A DNA stretch of 64,000 bases from Pseudomonas reidholzensis (GCF_900536025.1 NZ_UNOZ01000013.1:310001-374000); one strand, 5' to 3'; shown: positions 8,410 through 17,189, counted from the first letter of the stretch. Translations and numbers: made by a program. The notes: generated by a model from the sequence alone, not told the origin.

Positions 8410-8694
8410 TCACCACTTATCGCGCGGTTTTTGCCGTGTATGGAAGACGCCCAAGATTTGCAGGCAATCGCCTCGAGCGCGGTAGGGAATCAAATAGGGC
8501 CAATTCAGGACCGCCCATTCCCGGGTGTTCCTGACCCGACCCTCGCGCCCCATGGTCGGAAACAGCGCGAGGTTATCGATGCTGGCGAATACCGCATCAG
8601 AGAAATCATCAGCGGCCTTCGGGTTTTCTAGAGCAATGTAGTTTGCTTCGTCTTCCAGGTTCTTGAGCGCTGTTTCCAGCCACTCAACGCGCAT
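8410..8694 (-). CDS. ParE/RelE-superfamily toxin
   Basis: Likely toxin of a type II toxin-antitoxin pair, 94 residues. It starts MRVEWLETALKNLEDEANYIA and contains NLALFPTMGREGRVRNTREW, then YLIPYRARGDCLQILGVFHTRQ, the ParE-like order of helix hairpin and sheet. The start at 8694 lies 11 nt inside the upstream antitoxin gene. In true ParE the target is DNA gyrase, while RelE relatives cut mRNA; sequence alone does not decide here. Confidence 0.88.
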   Translation of the reverse strand: MRVEWLETALKNLEDEANYIALENPKAADDFSDAVFASIDNLALFPTMGREGRVRNTREWAVLNWPYLIPYRARGDCLQILGVFHTRQKPRDKW

Positions 8695-8956
8695 CCGGAC
8701 TCCAGCGCCGGGCACGAAGCGCCGCGACCTGGTCATCACTCGCGAATTTACCTTCGTCAGCCTCTGTAACTGCCAGTTCGATCTGTCTGCTCAGCGTCTT
8801 TTCGTGTTCGATGTAGTCACGAAGAACGCTCATAGCCATATAGCTCGCGCTTTGGCCATGCGCCTTGGCGATGTCAGCGAGAGCATTGGAAAGGTCTTCC
8901 GGAAGGTTCAGCGAAATCCCGGTCATGGCAACCTCGATCTTGGGGGCAGTCGTCAT
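8684..8956 (-). CDS. Ribbon-helix-helix antitoxin (ParD/CopG type)
   Basis: Antitoxin and autorepressor partner of the ParE-like toxin that overlaps its 3' end. The 90-residue product reads MTGISLNLPEDLSNALADIA followed by QSASYMAMSVLRDYIEHE, a clear ribbon-helix-helix, then a charged toxin-binding tail. The start may be 8956 or the internal Met at 8926. Only 16 nt separate it from the sensor kinase stop upstream, so there is little room for its own promoter and read-through is likely. Confidence 0.86.
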   Translation of the reverse strand: MTTAPKIEVAMTGISLNLPEDLSNALADIAKAHGQSASYMAMSVLRDYIEHEKTLSRQIELAVTEADEGKFASDDQVAALRARRWSPDAR

Positions 8957-8972
8957 GTTACACCCTCAAATG

Positions 8973-10460
8973 TCAGCTGGGATCGTCAAGTTGTCGCGAA
9001 GGGTATCCGAAGGGAGGTCCGAATTCAGTCCGGAAGCGCAAGCAGATCCGCGTCCCCTGCGCCGGCAGGTTGTGCAAACTGGCCTCCCCACCAAAGTACT
9101 CCATGATCTGCCTGACCATCACCAGACCAATCCCCAGCCGCCCCTGCTTGGTGCTGTAGAACGGCTTGAACGCCATCATTTCCTGCTGCCGGCTCAGCCC
9201 CTGCCCGGAGTCATCGATACACAGCAGCAAGTCACCCTCGTCACCCCCTTCAAGCGCCAGCACCAGCCTGCCGCCTTCGGGCATGGCCTCGATGGCATTG
9301 GCCAGCACGCTGTTCAGCAGTTGCCCGAGCAACAAGGCGTTGCTCAACACCACAGGCGCTGTAACCGTATTGAACACCGCCTCGATGCGCGCCTGGCGCA
9401 GCTGCGGTTCGAACGTACCCAGCGCGCTGCGCACGGCCTCGACCAGGTCGACGCGCTGCGGCTCGCCGCGCAATGGCCGCAGGCACAGCAGCAGGTCATG
9501 CAGCCAGCTCGACATGCGGTCGACCTGGCTGATGATGTCGCTGATGTTGCGGGTCGCCGGCTGGCCGGGCATCACCTCGGCCAGCTCGGCGCTGCTGCGG
9601 ATGCTCGCCAGTGGATTGCGCAGGCTGTGGGCGACCGCCGTGGACATCTCCACCAGGCCGCCGTAGGTCTTGTTCGCCACCAGTTGGTCCTGCTGCGAGG
9701 CCAGCAGGCGCGAGGCCCGCCAGACGATCCAGAACAGCCCGAAGTAGATGGTCAGCCCGCCCAGTGCGGTGGCGGCCCAGATCAACTGGTGGCCGCGGTC
9801 GATCCGTTCGATGAGGTCGACCGGCTCCTTGTAGATCTCGACCATGGCCAGCACCGTGCCCTGGTCGTCGAGCAAGGGGATGTAGTTCTCGACGAAGAAC
9901 ATCTTCGGCGCACGCACGAACTGCTGCTCGGTGCGACCGGCTTCGACCTCGTTGTAGCGCGCACTGACCTGACCGTGGGAGGCGAACGCGGCCTCCAGCG
10001 CGGCGTCTTCGTGGACCTGGCGGCCGATCAGCGCCGGGTTGGTCGACCAGATCACCTTGCGCTCGGGCGAGAAGATGCTCGCCAGCAACACGTCGGGCAG
10101 GTGGGCCAGGTGATCGAGAAACTCCGAGCGAGCGCGCTCGCGGTTCTTTGCGGTTTCGCTGGCAAGCATGCCGTACTGGGTAGCGGCCAGGATGTCACCC
10201 ATCTTCATGCCGTCGAGGTCATGGTGGCGAATTTCGCCAAACGCCATCGACTGGATGAACTGGGCCGAGAGCAGGGCGTCGCGCTCCAGGCTTTCGTTGA
10301 CCAGAAAGCGCGTCGACAGCGACGCCAGGCCGATCGCCACCGCGCTGATGATCACGAAGCTGATCAGCGAAAAACGCCGCATGAGGTTGAACGGCTCGAC
10401 CGGGCCGGCCGGCGAGAACCTCTGGCGAATGGGCGCGAGCCAGGCTGGCAAGGATGGCAT
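8973..10460 (-). CDS. Orphan membrane sensor histidine kinase
   Basis: Two-component sensor, about 495 residues from MPSLPAWLAP (10460). An N-terminal membrane helix (SLISFVIISAVAIGLASL) and a second one (LIWAATALGGLTIYFGLFWI) flank a periplasmic sensor region of Cache-like layout. The H-box AVAHSLRNPLASIRSSAEL places the phospho-histidine at about His278; N-box LANAIEAMP and G-boxes DDSGQGLS and LGIGLVM follow. No response regulator lies next to it, so the partner is elsewhere. An in-frame start 90 nt upstream is less likely. The gene runs into the parDE-like pair. Confidence 0.88.
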   Translation of the reverse strand: MPSLPAWLAPIRQRFSPAGPVEPFNLMRRFSLISFVIISAVAIGLASLSTRFLVNESLERDALLSAQFIQSMAFGEIRHHDLDGMKMGDILAATQYGMLASETAKNRERARSEFLDHLAHLPDVLLASIFSPERKVIWSTNPALIGRQVHEDAALEAAFASHGQVSARYNEVEAGRTEQQFVRAPKMFFVENYIPLLDDQGTVLAMVEIYKEPVDLIERIDRGHQLIWAATALGGLTIYFGLFWIVWRASRLLASQQDQLVANKTYGGLVEMSTAVAHSLRNPLASIRSSAELAEVMPGQPATRNISDIISQVDRMSSWLHDLLLCLRPLRGEPQRVDLVEAVRSALGTFEPQLRQARIEAVFNTVTAPVVLSNALLLGQLLNSVLANAIEAMPEGGRLVLALEGGDEGDLLLCIDDSGQGLSRQQEMMAFKPFYSTKQGRLGIGLVMVRQIMEYFGGEASLHNLPAQGTRICLRFRTEFGPPFGYPSRQLDDPS

Positions 10461-10771
10461 CGGTGGACCCCGGGTCGAGTGTTGGAGGTGCCAGCCCCGG
10501 TGGCAGGGCCATGCGCGGGACTGATGGCATTTAGTAACCATTTTAGGCACAGGCTGCGCCGGAGGAGGTTTTTCGTTGGAGTGACACGAGCGGCTGCCTG
10601 TGCAGGCCGAAACATCATGAAAAGTCGCGAAAACATCGGCAACAGTGTCGCCCGTCGCACCACAGGTACTGCTGCCATAGTCATCTATGCGAACTGCGAC
10701 GTTGCCTCATGCCGGCAAACGACCGCTGGTCGCCGGAGTCCGCCAAGGGGGTGGATTCATTTTCGATAATG
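10461..10771. other. Intergenic stretch between sensor kinase and toxin-like locus
   Basis: No gene, RNA or clear promoter motif was recognised here. The only structure nearby is the inverted repeat at its right edge, described separately. Confidence 0.4.
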
Positions 10772-10787
10772 TACGATGATTTTCGTA
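10772..10787. promoter_or_regulatory. Inverted repeat upstream of the toxin-like gene
   Basis: TACGA and TCGTA arms with a 6-nt spacer lie 9 nt before the toxin-like start at 10797. CGATAAT just upstream could be part of a -10 element. The position fits an autoregulatory operator of a toxin-antitoxin locus, but the arms are short. Confidence 0.35.
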
Positions 10788-10796
10788 TCGACAGGG

Positions 10797-11092
10797 ATGA
10801 TTTTGGAAACCGGCTTAAAAAAAGCGAGGCACGGAGTGATCGCGGCGCTGCAGTCCGGTCAGTACCTGCATGTGGCGCGGGGTGACCTCGACGTCAAGAA
10901 CCTACTGGCAATGGGGGAGGTTTCAGCCGAGACAATCGTCGAGATCATTCGCTCATGCAGCGGTGTACATCACAGTTGCAGCCCTCATCACGCAGTCCCG
11001 ACCGTCGATGTGCATGTGCTCAAGCGGCACGGTGGTACATCAAGTTCTACTTCATCGAGCCGCATACCTGGTTCGTCAGCGTTCACCAGTGA
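10797..11092 (+). pseudogene. Toxin-like gene broken by a one-base frameshift
   Basis: Reading from ATG 10797 gives MILETGLKKARHGVIAALQSG and continues to VHHSCSPHHAVP and DVHVLKRHG near 11033. In the frame one base back the sequence continues WYIKFYFIEPHTWFVSVHQ to a stop at 11090-11092. Joined, this is one ~98-residue small protein, and the WYIKFYF-to-VSVH end resembles the last strands of RelE-fold toxins such as MqsR. Insertion of one base near 11031-11034 would restore the frame. The stop overlaps the next gene's GTG start as GTGA, typical of a toxin-antitoxin pair. The family is not identified by name; the frameshift may be real decay or a sequence error. Confidence 0.55.
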
Positions 11093-11736
11093 GTACCCTG
11101 ACCATGCAGATCTTTTTCGAAGGCGACACCGGCAAGGCGCTCTGCGAACGCTGCCAGGCGCTGGTAGACATCCGCTACCAGCGCCGCGATGTGCCGTTCA
11201 GCGATGGCCAGGGCGAGGCCAGGGACATCCTGGTCGGCGTGTGCACGGGGTGTGACAGCGTGGTGGCGGTGCCGCCGCAGTCGACGCCGGCGATTCGCGA
11301 GGCGCGCAGGCAGCAGCTCAAGTCGATCGAGGCGCGCCTGCCAGCGGTCTACCTCGATGTGCTGGACGCGGCGATGCATGCGGTGAGCAACGATGCTGGC
11401 GCCAACCTGCGCAAGCTGTTCCTGGGCTATTACTTCCATGCGCTGGCGCAGGCGGAAGACGCGGCTGGGCTGCAGGCGGTGCATGAGGCCTTCGCCCGCT
11501 CGCTGGACGAGCAACTGCGCCAGCGTGACCTGGCCGCGCCAGCGGCCACCCGGCGGCTGTCGATGAAGATCAACGCGCACGTCGCGCAGGACTTTCTGGC
11601 GTTGCTGCAGGCCACCCGCATGAGCCAGACCGAGCTGCTCAAGTCGGTGATCGCACGGATCCAGGCCGATGTCTTCGAGGCGCGCGACCCCGCAGTGATC
11701 GGCGACCTGCAGCGGCTGGTACACCTGGCCGTGTGA
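11089..11736 (+). CDS. Zinc-finger plus ribbon-helix-helix protein, probable antitoxin
   Basis: Product of about 215 residues from GTG 11089 (an internal ATG at 11104 is the alternative). Two CxxC pairs, CERC at 19-22 and CTGC at 52-55, enclose a short basic segment, as in the zinc domain of MqsA/YgiT antitoxins. The middle is helical. Residues about 155-198 (RRLSMKINAHVAQDFLALLQ, then MSQTELLKSVIARIQ) look like a ribbon-helix-helix DNA-binding domain rather than the helix-turn-helix of MqsA. The start overlaps the upstream toxin-like stop by 4 nt. Antitoxin role is inference from domain order and coupling. Confidence 0.6.
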   Translation: MSTLTMQIFFEGDTGKALCERCQALVDIRYQRRDVPFSDGQGEARDILVGVCTGCDSVVAVPPQSTPAIREARRQQLKSIEARLPAVYLDVLDAAMHAVSNDAGANLRKLFLGYYFHALAQAEDAAGLQAVHEAFARSLDEQLRQRDLAAPAATRRLSMKINAHVAQDFLALLQATRMSQTELLKSVIARIQADVFEARDPAVIGDLQRLVHLAV

Positions 11737-12013
11737 GGCACCAGTGGTGGCGGCCTGCGCGCGCATTGGCGAGGCCGATAGTCGCACCCTTCGTCGGTTT
11801 CAGAATGCGCCTGGTCGTTCGTGCACATCCCCTCGGGCGCAGGAGTGCCATGCTGTCAGGATGCCCATGGAGCACGTGCACGCAGAGGCACGGCACAGGG
11901 CAAGGAGGCGCCCGCCAACCACCCGCCCGTGAGGTGCGCGGTGCGCCACAGCCGAAGACGCCGGACGTTCGCCTGCCCACGCGCAGCGGTGTCCGTATGC
12001 CGAGGTCCGCTGT

Positions 12014-12499
12014 ATGCCTGATGAGACGCTTGACCTGCCCGTGCTCCAGCGTGTGCTGGAGCACCACCGCAACACCCCCGGCGCGCTGTTGCCGATTCTT
12101 CATGCGATCCAGGCCGGCACCGGCTATGTGCCCGATGCTGCCGTGCCCGAGATCGCCCACGCGCTGAACCTCAGCCAGGCCGAGGTGCGCGGGGTGATCA
12201 GCTTCTACCACGATTTTCGTAGCACGCCGCCCGCGCGGCATACCTTGCGCCTGTGCCGGGCCGAGTCGTGCCAGAGCCGCGGCGCCGAGGCGCTGGCCGC
12301 GCAGTTGCGCGAGCAGCTGGGGCTGGATGACCACGGCACCAGCGCCGACGGCGCGCTGAGCCTGCGCCCGGTCTATTGCCTGGGCGCCTGCGCCTGTTCG
12401 CCGGCGCTGGAGCTGGACGGCCAGGTGCATGCCCGGCTGACCCCAGAGCGCCTGCGCGCGTTGGTCGAGGGGTGCTTGCAGGAGGTGAAGCCATGCTGA
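12014..12499 (+). CDS. fdsG: NAD-dependent formate dehydrogenase gamma subunit (NuoE-like)
   Basis: Thioredoxin-like [2Fe-2S] subunit of a soluble NAD+-dependent formate dehydrogenase, 161 residues. The fold motif HNLSQAEVRGVISFYHDF-like segment is followed by the four cluster cysteines in RLCRAESCQSRG and VYCLGACACSPA. It passes electrons between the NuoF-like flavin subunit and the rest of the complex. It overlaps the next gene by 7 nt. The 277 nt before it hold nothing I recognise. Confidence 0.93.
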   Translation: MPDETLDLPVLQRVLEHHRNTPGALLPILHAIQAGTGYVPDAAVPEIAHALNLSQAEVRGVISFYHDFRSTPPARHTLRLCRAESCQSRGAEALAAQLREQLGLDDHGTSADGALSLRPVYCLGACACSPALELDGQVHARLTPERLRALVEGCLQEVKPC

Positions 12500-14046
12500 C
12501 GCTGAGCATCCCTTGCGACTCGGTCGCACGCGCCGTGGGCGCTGATCAACTGGCCCAGGCTTTGACTGACGAGGCTGCACGCCGGCAATTGCCCGTGCAG
12601 GTCCAGCGCACCAGCTCGCGCGGCCTGTACTGGCTGGAGCCGTTGCTCGAGCTGGACACCGCCGAAGGCCGCCTGGGCTTTGGCCCGGCTTCGGCCGAAG
12701 ACGTGCCGAGCCTGCTCGATGCGCTCGCCGCAGATCCGAGTCAGCATCCGCTGGCGCTGGGGCCGGTCGAGCAGATCCCCTACCTGAAGACGCAGCAGCG
12801 GCTGCTGTTTGCCCGGGCCGGGATCACCCGGCCGCTGTCGCTGGACGATTACCGCACCCATGGCGGCTTCGAAGGCCTGGCCAAGGCGGCACTGATGGAC
12901 GGCGCCGACGTGGTCGCCGCAGTGCTCGAGTCCGGCCTGCGCGGGCGTGGTGGCGCGGCGTTTCCGGCAGGCATCAAGTGGCGCACCGTGCGCGATGCGC
13001 CGGCGGCCCAGAAGTACGTGGTGTGCAACGCCGACGAAGGCGACTCTGGCACCTTCGCCGACCGCATGTTGATGGAGGGCGACCCGTTCCTGCTGATCGA
13101 AGGCATGATCATCGCCGGCCTCGCAGTGGGCGCGAGCAAGGGCTACATCTATGTCCGCTCGGAGTATCCCGATGCCGTGCGCGCACTCAACGAGGCGGTG
13201 CTGCTGGCCCGTGAGGCGGGCTACCTGGACGTCACCGGCAGCGGCGTGGCCTTTGACCTGGAGGTGCGGGTCGGCGCTGGCGCTTATATCTGTGGCGAAG
13301 AAACCGCCCTGCTCGAATCCCTCGAAGGCAAGCGCGGGATCGTCCGTGCCAAGCCGCCACTGCCCGCGCTGCAAGGCCTGTTCGGCCAGCCGACGCTGGT
13401 GCACAACGTGCTCACACTGGCGTCGGTGCCGATCATCCTGGCCAAGGGCGCGGCGTTCTACCGCGACTTCGGCATGGGCCGCTCGCTCGGCACCTTGCCG
13501 TTTCAACTGGCCGGCAATATCCGCTACGGCGGGCTGGTCGAGCGCGGGTTCGGCCTGACCTTGCGCGAGCTGGTCGAAGACTACGGGGGCGGCACCGCCA
13601 GTGGCCGGCCATTGAAGGCGGCGCAGATCGGCGGCCCGTTGGGCGCCTGGGTGCCGCCCAGCCAGTTCGACACGCCGCTGGACTACGAGGCCTTTGCCGC
13701 GCTCGGCGCGATGATCGGCCACGGCGGCGTGGTGGTGGCCGACGACACCCTCGACATGGCCGGCATGGCGCGCTTCGCCATGCAGTTCTGCGCGGAAGAG
13801 TCCTGCGGCAAGTGCACGCCCTGTCGGATCGGTTCGACCCGTGGCGTGGAGGTGATCGAGCGCTTGATCGCCAGCACCGATCCGGCCTACCGCGAAGACC
13901 AGGCCAACCTCCTGCGCGACCTCTGCGACACGCTGCAGTACGGCTCACTGTGCGCCATGGGCGGGATGACCGCGTACCCCGTGGCCAGCGCGCTCAAGCA
14001 CTTCCCTGCCGACTTCGGTCTGGCCAGCCCGGAGGCTGCACGATGA
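12493..14046 (+). CDS. fdsB: Formate dehydrogenase beta subunit (NuoF-like, FMN/NADH)
   Basis: Flavoprotein subunit that reduces NAD+, 517 residues. After a short N-terminal domain it has the FMN and NADH glycine-rich motifs (GLRGRGGAAFPAGIKW, GAGAYICGEETALLESLEG) and the [4Fe-4S] motif ESCGKCTPCRIG with a later cysteine in LCAMGGM. ATG 12493 is preceded by a strong AGGAGGTGA. It overlaps fdsG by 7 nt and fdsA by 4 nt, so all are translated together. Confidence 0.94.
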   Translation: MLTLSIPCDSVARAVGADQLAQALTDEAARRQLPVQVQRTSSRGLYWLEPLLELDTAEGRLGFGPASAEDVPSLLDALAADPSQHPLALGPVEQIPYLKTQQRLLFARAGITRPLSLDDYRTHGGFEGLAKAALMDGADVVAAVLESGLRGRGGAAFPAGIKWRTVRDAPAAQKYVVCNADEGDSGTFADRMLMEGDPFLLIEGMIIAGLAVGASKGYIYVRSEYPDAVRALNEAVLLAREAGYLDVTGSGVAFDLEVRVGAGAYICGEETALLESLEGKRGIVRAKPPLPALQGLFGQPTLVHNVLTLASVPIILAKGAAFYRDFGMGRSLGTLPFQLAGNIRYGGLVERGFGLTLRELVEDYGGGTASGRPLKAAQIGGPLGAWVPPSQFDTPLDYEAFAALGAMIGHGGVVVADDTLDMAGMARFAMQFCAEESCGKCTPCRIGSTRGVEVIERLIASTDPAYREDQANLLRDLCDTLQYGSLCAMGGMTAYPVASALKHFPADFGLASPEAAR

Positions 14047-16928
14047 TCAATTACTTCGATCCCTCCCGTGACATCGACCTCGGCACGCCGGCGCGTGACA
14101 GCGCGGTGCAGGTCAGCCTGAACATCGACGGCCGTGCGATCAGCGTGCCGGCCGGCACCTCGGTGATGCGCGCCGCCGCGCTGCTCGGCAGCAACATTCC
14201 CAAGCTCTGCGCCACTGACAGCCTGGAAGCCTTTGGCTCGTGCCGCATGTGCATGGTCGAAGTCGACGGCATGCGCGGCTACCCGGCGTCGTGCACCACA
14301 CCGGTCAGCGACGGCATGGTGGTGCGCACCCAGACCCCACGGCTGGCCGAGCTGCGGCGCAACGTCATGGAGCTGTACATCTCTGACCACCCGCTGGACT
14401 GCCTGACCTGTTCGGCCAACGGCAACTGCGAGCTGCAGACCGTAGCCGGCCAGGTCGGCCTGCGCGAGGTGCGCTATGGCTACGAGGGCGACAACCATCT
14501 GGCCGAAGCCAAGGACGTCTCCAACCCGTACTTCGATTACGAGCCAAGCAAGTGCATCGTCTGCAGCCGCTGCGTGCGCGCCTGCGAGGACATCCAGGGC
14601 ACCTTCGCCCTGACCATCACCGGGCGTGGCTTCGAGTCACGGGTGGCGGCGGCGGGCGGTGACGACTTCTTGAGTTCCGAGTGCGTTTCGTGCGGTGCCT
14701 GCGTGCAGGCCTGCCCGACGGCGACCCTGACCGAGAAGAGCCTGGTCCAGATCGGCCAGCCGGAACGTGCGGTGATCACCACCTGCGCCTACTGCGGTGT
14801 GGGCTGTTCGTTCCGTGCGGAAATGAAGGGCGAGCAGTTGGTGCGCATGGTCCCGGACAAGAACGGCGGCGCCAACCATGGCCATGCCTGCGTCAAGGGC
14901 CGCTTCGCCTGGGGCTACGCGACGCACCCGGACCGCATCACCAAACCGATGATCCGCAAGCATATCGACGACCCCTGGCAGGAGGTCAGCTGGGACGAGG
15001 CGGTCACCTATGCGGCCAGCGAGCTGCGCCGCATCCAGCTCAAGTACGGGCGTGATTCCATCGGCGGCATCACCTCCAGCCGCTGCACCAACGAAGAGGC
15101 CTACCTGGTTCAGAAACTGGTGCGCACGGCGTTCGGCAACAACAACGTCGACACCTGCGCGCGGGTCTGCCATTCGCCCACCGGCTATGGCCTCAAGCAG
15201 ACCCTGGGTGAGTCGGCCGGCACTCAGAGTTTCGATTCGGTGATGCAGGCCGACGTCATTCTGGTGATCGGCGCCAACCCGACCGACGCCCACCCGGTGT
15301 TCGGCTCGCAGCTCAAGCGCCGTTTGCGCGAGGGCGCCAGGCTGATCGTCATCGACCCACGGCGCATCGACCTGGTCGACTCGCCGCATGCCCGCGCCGA
15401 GCTGCACCTGCAACTGCGCCCCGGCACCAACGTGGCCATGCTCAACGCGCTGGCCCATGTGATCATCACTGAAGGGGTGCAGGATCAAGCCTTTATCGAT
15501 GCCCGCTGCGAAGGCGCGGATTTCGCCCGCTGGCGCGAGTTCGTCAGCCTGGCGGAAAACGCGCCCGAAGCCCTCGGGCCGGTCTGCGGTGTGCCCGCCG
15601 AGCAGATCCGCGCCGCCGCGCGGCTGTACGCCAGCGGCGGCAACGCGGCGATCTACTACGGCCTTGGCGTCACCGAGCACAGCCAGGGCAGCACCGCCGT
15701 GATGGGCATCGCCAACCTGGCCATGGCCACCGGCAACATTGGCCGCGAAGGGGTAGGGGTGAACCCGCTACGCGGGCAGAACAACGTGCAAGGCTCGTGC
15801 GACATGGGCTCCTTCCCGCACGAACTGCCGGGCTACCGGCACATCTCCAACGAGGCCGTGCGCGCCGAGTTCGAGCAGGCCTGGGGCGTGACCCTGCAGC
15901 CTGACCCGGGCCTGCGCATCCCGAACATGTTCGAGGCGGCGCTGGATGGCAGTTTCAAGGCGCTCTACTGCCAGGGCGAGGACATCGCCCAGAGCGACCC
16001 CAACACCCAGCACGTCACGGCCGCACTGCGCGCCATGGAGTGCGTGGTGGTGCAGGACATCTTCCTCAACGAGACGGCCAAGTTCGCCCATGTGTTCCTG
16101 CCGGGCAGCTCGTTCCTCGAAAAGGACGGCACCTTCACCAACGCCGAACGGCGCATCTCGCGGGTGCGCAAGGTCATGGAGCCACTCGCCGGCAAGGCCG
16201 ACTGGGAAGCGACCGTGGCCCTCGCCAATGCCCTGGGCTACCCGATGGACTACCGGCATCCGTCCGAGATCATGGACGAGATCGCCCGCCTGACGCCGAC
16301 CTTCCACCGGGTCAGCTACGCCGAGCTCGACCGCCACGGCAGCCTGCAATGGCCGTGCAACGACGCCGCGCCCGACGGCACGCCGACCATGCACATCGAC
16401 CAGTTCGTGCGCGGCAAGGGGCGCTTCATGCTGACCGGCTATGTGCCCACCGACGAGAAGGTCAACAGCCGTTATCCGCTGCTGCTGACCACCGGCCGGA
16501 TCCTCAGCCAGTACAACGTCGGCGCCCAGACGCGGCGCACCGAAAACGTCGCCTGGCATGCCCAGGACCGCCTGGAGATCCACCCCAGCGACGCCGAAAG
16601 CCGCGGCATCGTCGACGGCGACTGGGTCGGTATCGGCAGCCGCGCCGGGCAGACCGTATTGCGTGCCCTGGTCAGTGCGCGGGTGGCGCCGGGGGTTGTC
16701 TACACCACGTTCCACTTCCCCGAGTCGGGCGCCAACGTGATCACCACCGACAACTCCGACTGGGCCACCAACTGCCCCGAGTACAAGGTCACGGCGGTGG
16801 AGGTGGTGCGGGTCACCCAGCCGTCGCAGTGGCAGCAGCGCTATCAGGCGTTCAGTGATGAACAGCGCCGGTTGCTCAAGGAGCGGCGCAACAGCGAGCA
16901 ACCCGAGACTGTCGAGGTACGCCGATGA
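14043..16928 (+). CDS. fdsA: Formate dehydrogenase alpha subunit (molybdopterin, cysteine type)
   Basis: Catalytic subunit that oxidises formate to CO2, 961 residues. Domains in order: N-terminal [2Fe-2S] (FGSCRMCMVEV), His-Cys [4Fe-4S] (HPLDCLTCSANGNC), two [4Fe-4S] (CIVCSRCVRAC, CVSCGACVQACP), then a [4Fe-4S] next to the molybdopterin domain (CAYCGVGC). The metal ligand is Cys376 in NVDTCARVCHSPT, at the place of selenocysteine 140 in E. coli FdhF, so this is a Cys, not Sec, enzyme. No FdhD-type sulphur carrier gene lies in this operon. Confidence 0.95.
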   Translation: MINYFDPSRDIDLGTPARDSAVQVSLNIDGRAISVPAGTSVMRAAALLGSNIPKLCATDSLEAFGSCRMCMVEVDGMRGYPASCTTPVSDGMVVRTQTPRLAELRRNVMELYISDHPLDCLTCSANGNCELQTVAGQVGLREVRYGYEGDNHLAEAKDVSNPYFDYEPSKCIVCSRCVRACEDIQGTFALTITGRGFESRVAAAGGDDFLSSECVSCGACVQACPTATLTEKSLVQIGQPERAVITTCAYCGVGCSFRAEMKGEQLVRMVPDKNGGANHGHACVKGRFAWGYATHPDRITKPMIRKHIDDPWQEVSWDEAVTYAASELRRIQLKYGRDSIGGITSSRCTNEEAYLVQKLVRTAFGNNNVDTCARVCHSPTGYGLKQTLGESAGTQSFDSVMQADVILVIGANPTDAHPVFGSQLKRRLREGARLIVIDPRRIDLVDSPHARAELHLQLRPGTNVAMLNALAHVIITEGVQDQAFIDARCEGADFARWREFVSLAENAPEALGPVCGVPAEQIRAAARLYASGGNAAIYYGLGVTEHSQGSTAVMGIANLAMATGNIGREGVGVNPLRGQNNVQGSCDMGSFPHELPGYRHISNEAVRAEFEQAWGVTLQPDPGLRIPNMFEAALDGSFKALYCQGEDIAQSDPNTQHVTAALRAMECVVVQDIFLNETAKFAHVFLPGSSFLEKDGTFTNAERRISRVRKVMEPLAGKADWEATVALANALGYPMDYRHPSEIMDEIARLTPTFHRVSYAELDRHGSLQWPCNDAAPDGTPTMHIDQFVRGKGRFMLTGYVPTDEKVNSRYPLLLTTGRILSQYNVGAQTRRTENVAWHAQDRLEIHPSDAESRGIVDGDWVGIGSRAGQTVLRALVSARVAPGVVYTTFHFPESGANVITTDNSDWATNCPEYKVTAVEVVRVTQPSQWQQRYQAFSDEQRRLLKERRNSEQPETVEVRR

Positions 16929-17146
16929 GTGCCGACAACCTGGTCAAGATGGCCAACCAGATCGCCCATTACTTCGACAGCGAGCCCGACCGGGCGCTGG
17001 CGGTGCAGGGGGTGAGGCAGCATTTGCAGAACTTCTGGACCCCCGCGATGCGAAGGCAGATGGTCGAGTGGATGCAGGCCAATCCGGGGGAGGGCGTGGA
17101 TGCGCTGGTGCGCGAGGCATTGGCGATGTCAACGCCGGTGGCTTAG
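16925..17146 (+). CDS. fdsD: Formate dehydrogenase delta subunit
   Basis: Small 73-residue subunit of the soluble formate dehydrogenase. DNLVKMANQIAHYFDSEPDR and the segment HLQNFWTPAMRRQM match the FdsD family. It overlaps fdsA by 4 nt and ends the operon. A hairpin follows at 17225-17241 before the convergent chemoreceptor gene. Confidence 0.92.
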   Translation: MSADNLVKMANQIAHYFDSEPDRALAVQGVRQHLQNFWTPAMRRQMVEWMQANPGEGVDALVREALAMSTPVA

Positions 17147-17189
17147 CTGCAATGGCCCCGTCAACGGCTGATTGAATCTCCCACACAAC

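Noticed and set aside
8865..10769. 634-codon plus-strand open frame across the sensor kinase
   Set aside because: It is antisense to the kinase with clear domains, has low-complexity Arg/His/Gln-rich content and no family motif; GC-rich shadow.
10817..10823. A7 run in the toxin-like gene as a programmed -1 slippage site
   Set aside because: It is in the right phase (A AAA AAA), but the -1 frame meets a stop near 10882, so shifting there cannot reach the C-terminus at 11090.
11737..12013. Small gene upstream of the formate dehydrogenase operon
   Set aside because: Only overlapping shadow frames in several phases, none with a ribosome site or recognisable motif.
15141..15175. Selenocysteine at the formate dehydrogenase metal ligand
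   Set aside because: The codon is TGC (Cys376) and there is no in-frame TGA, so it is a Cys enzyme.
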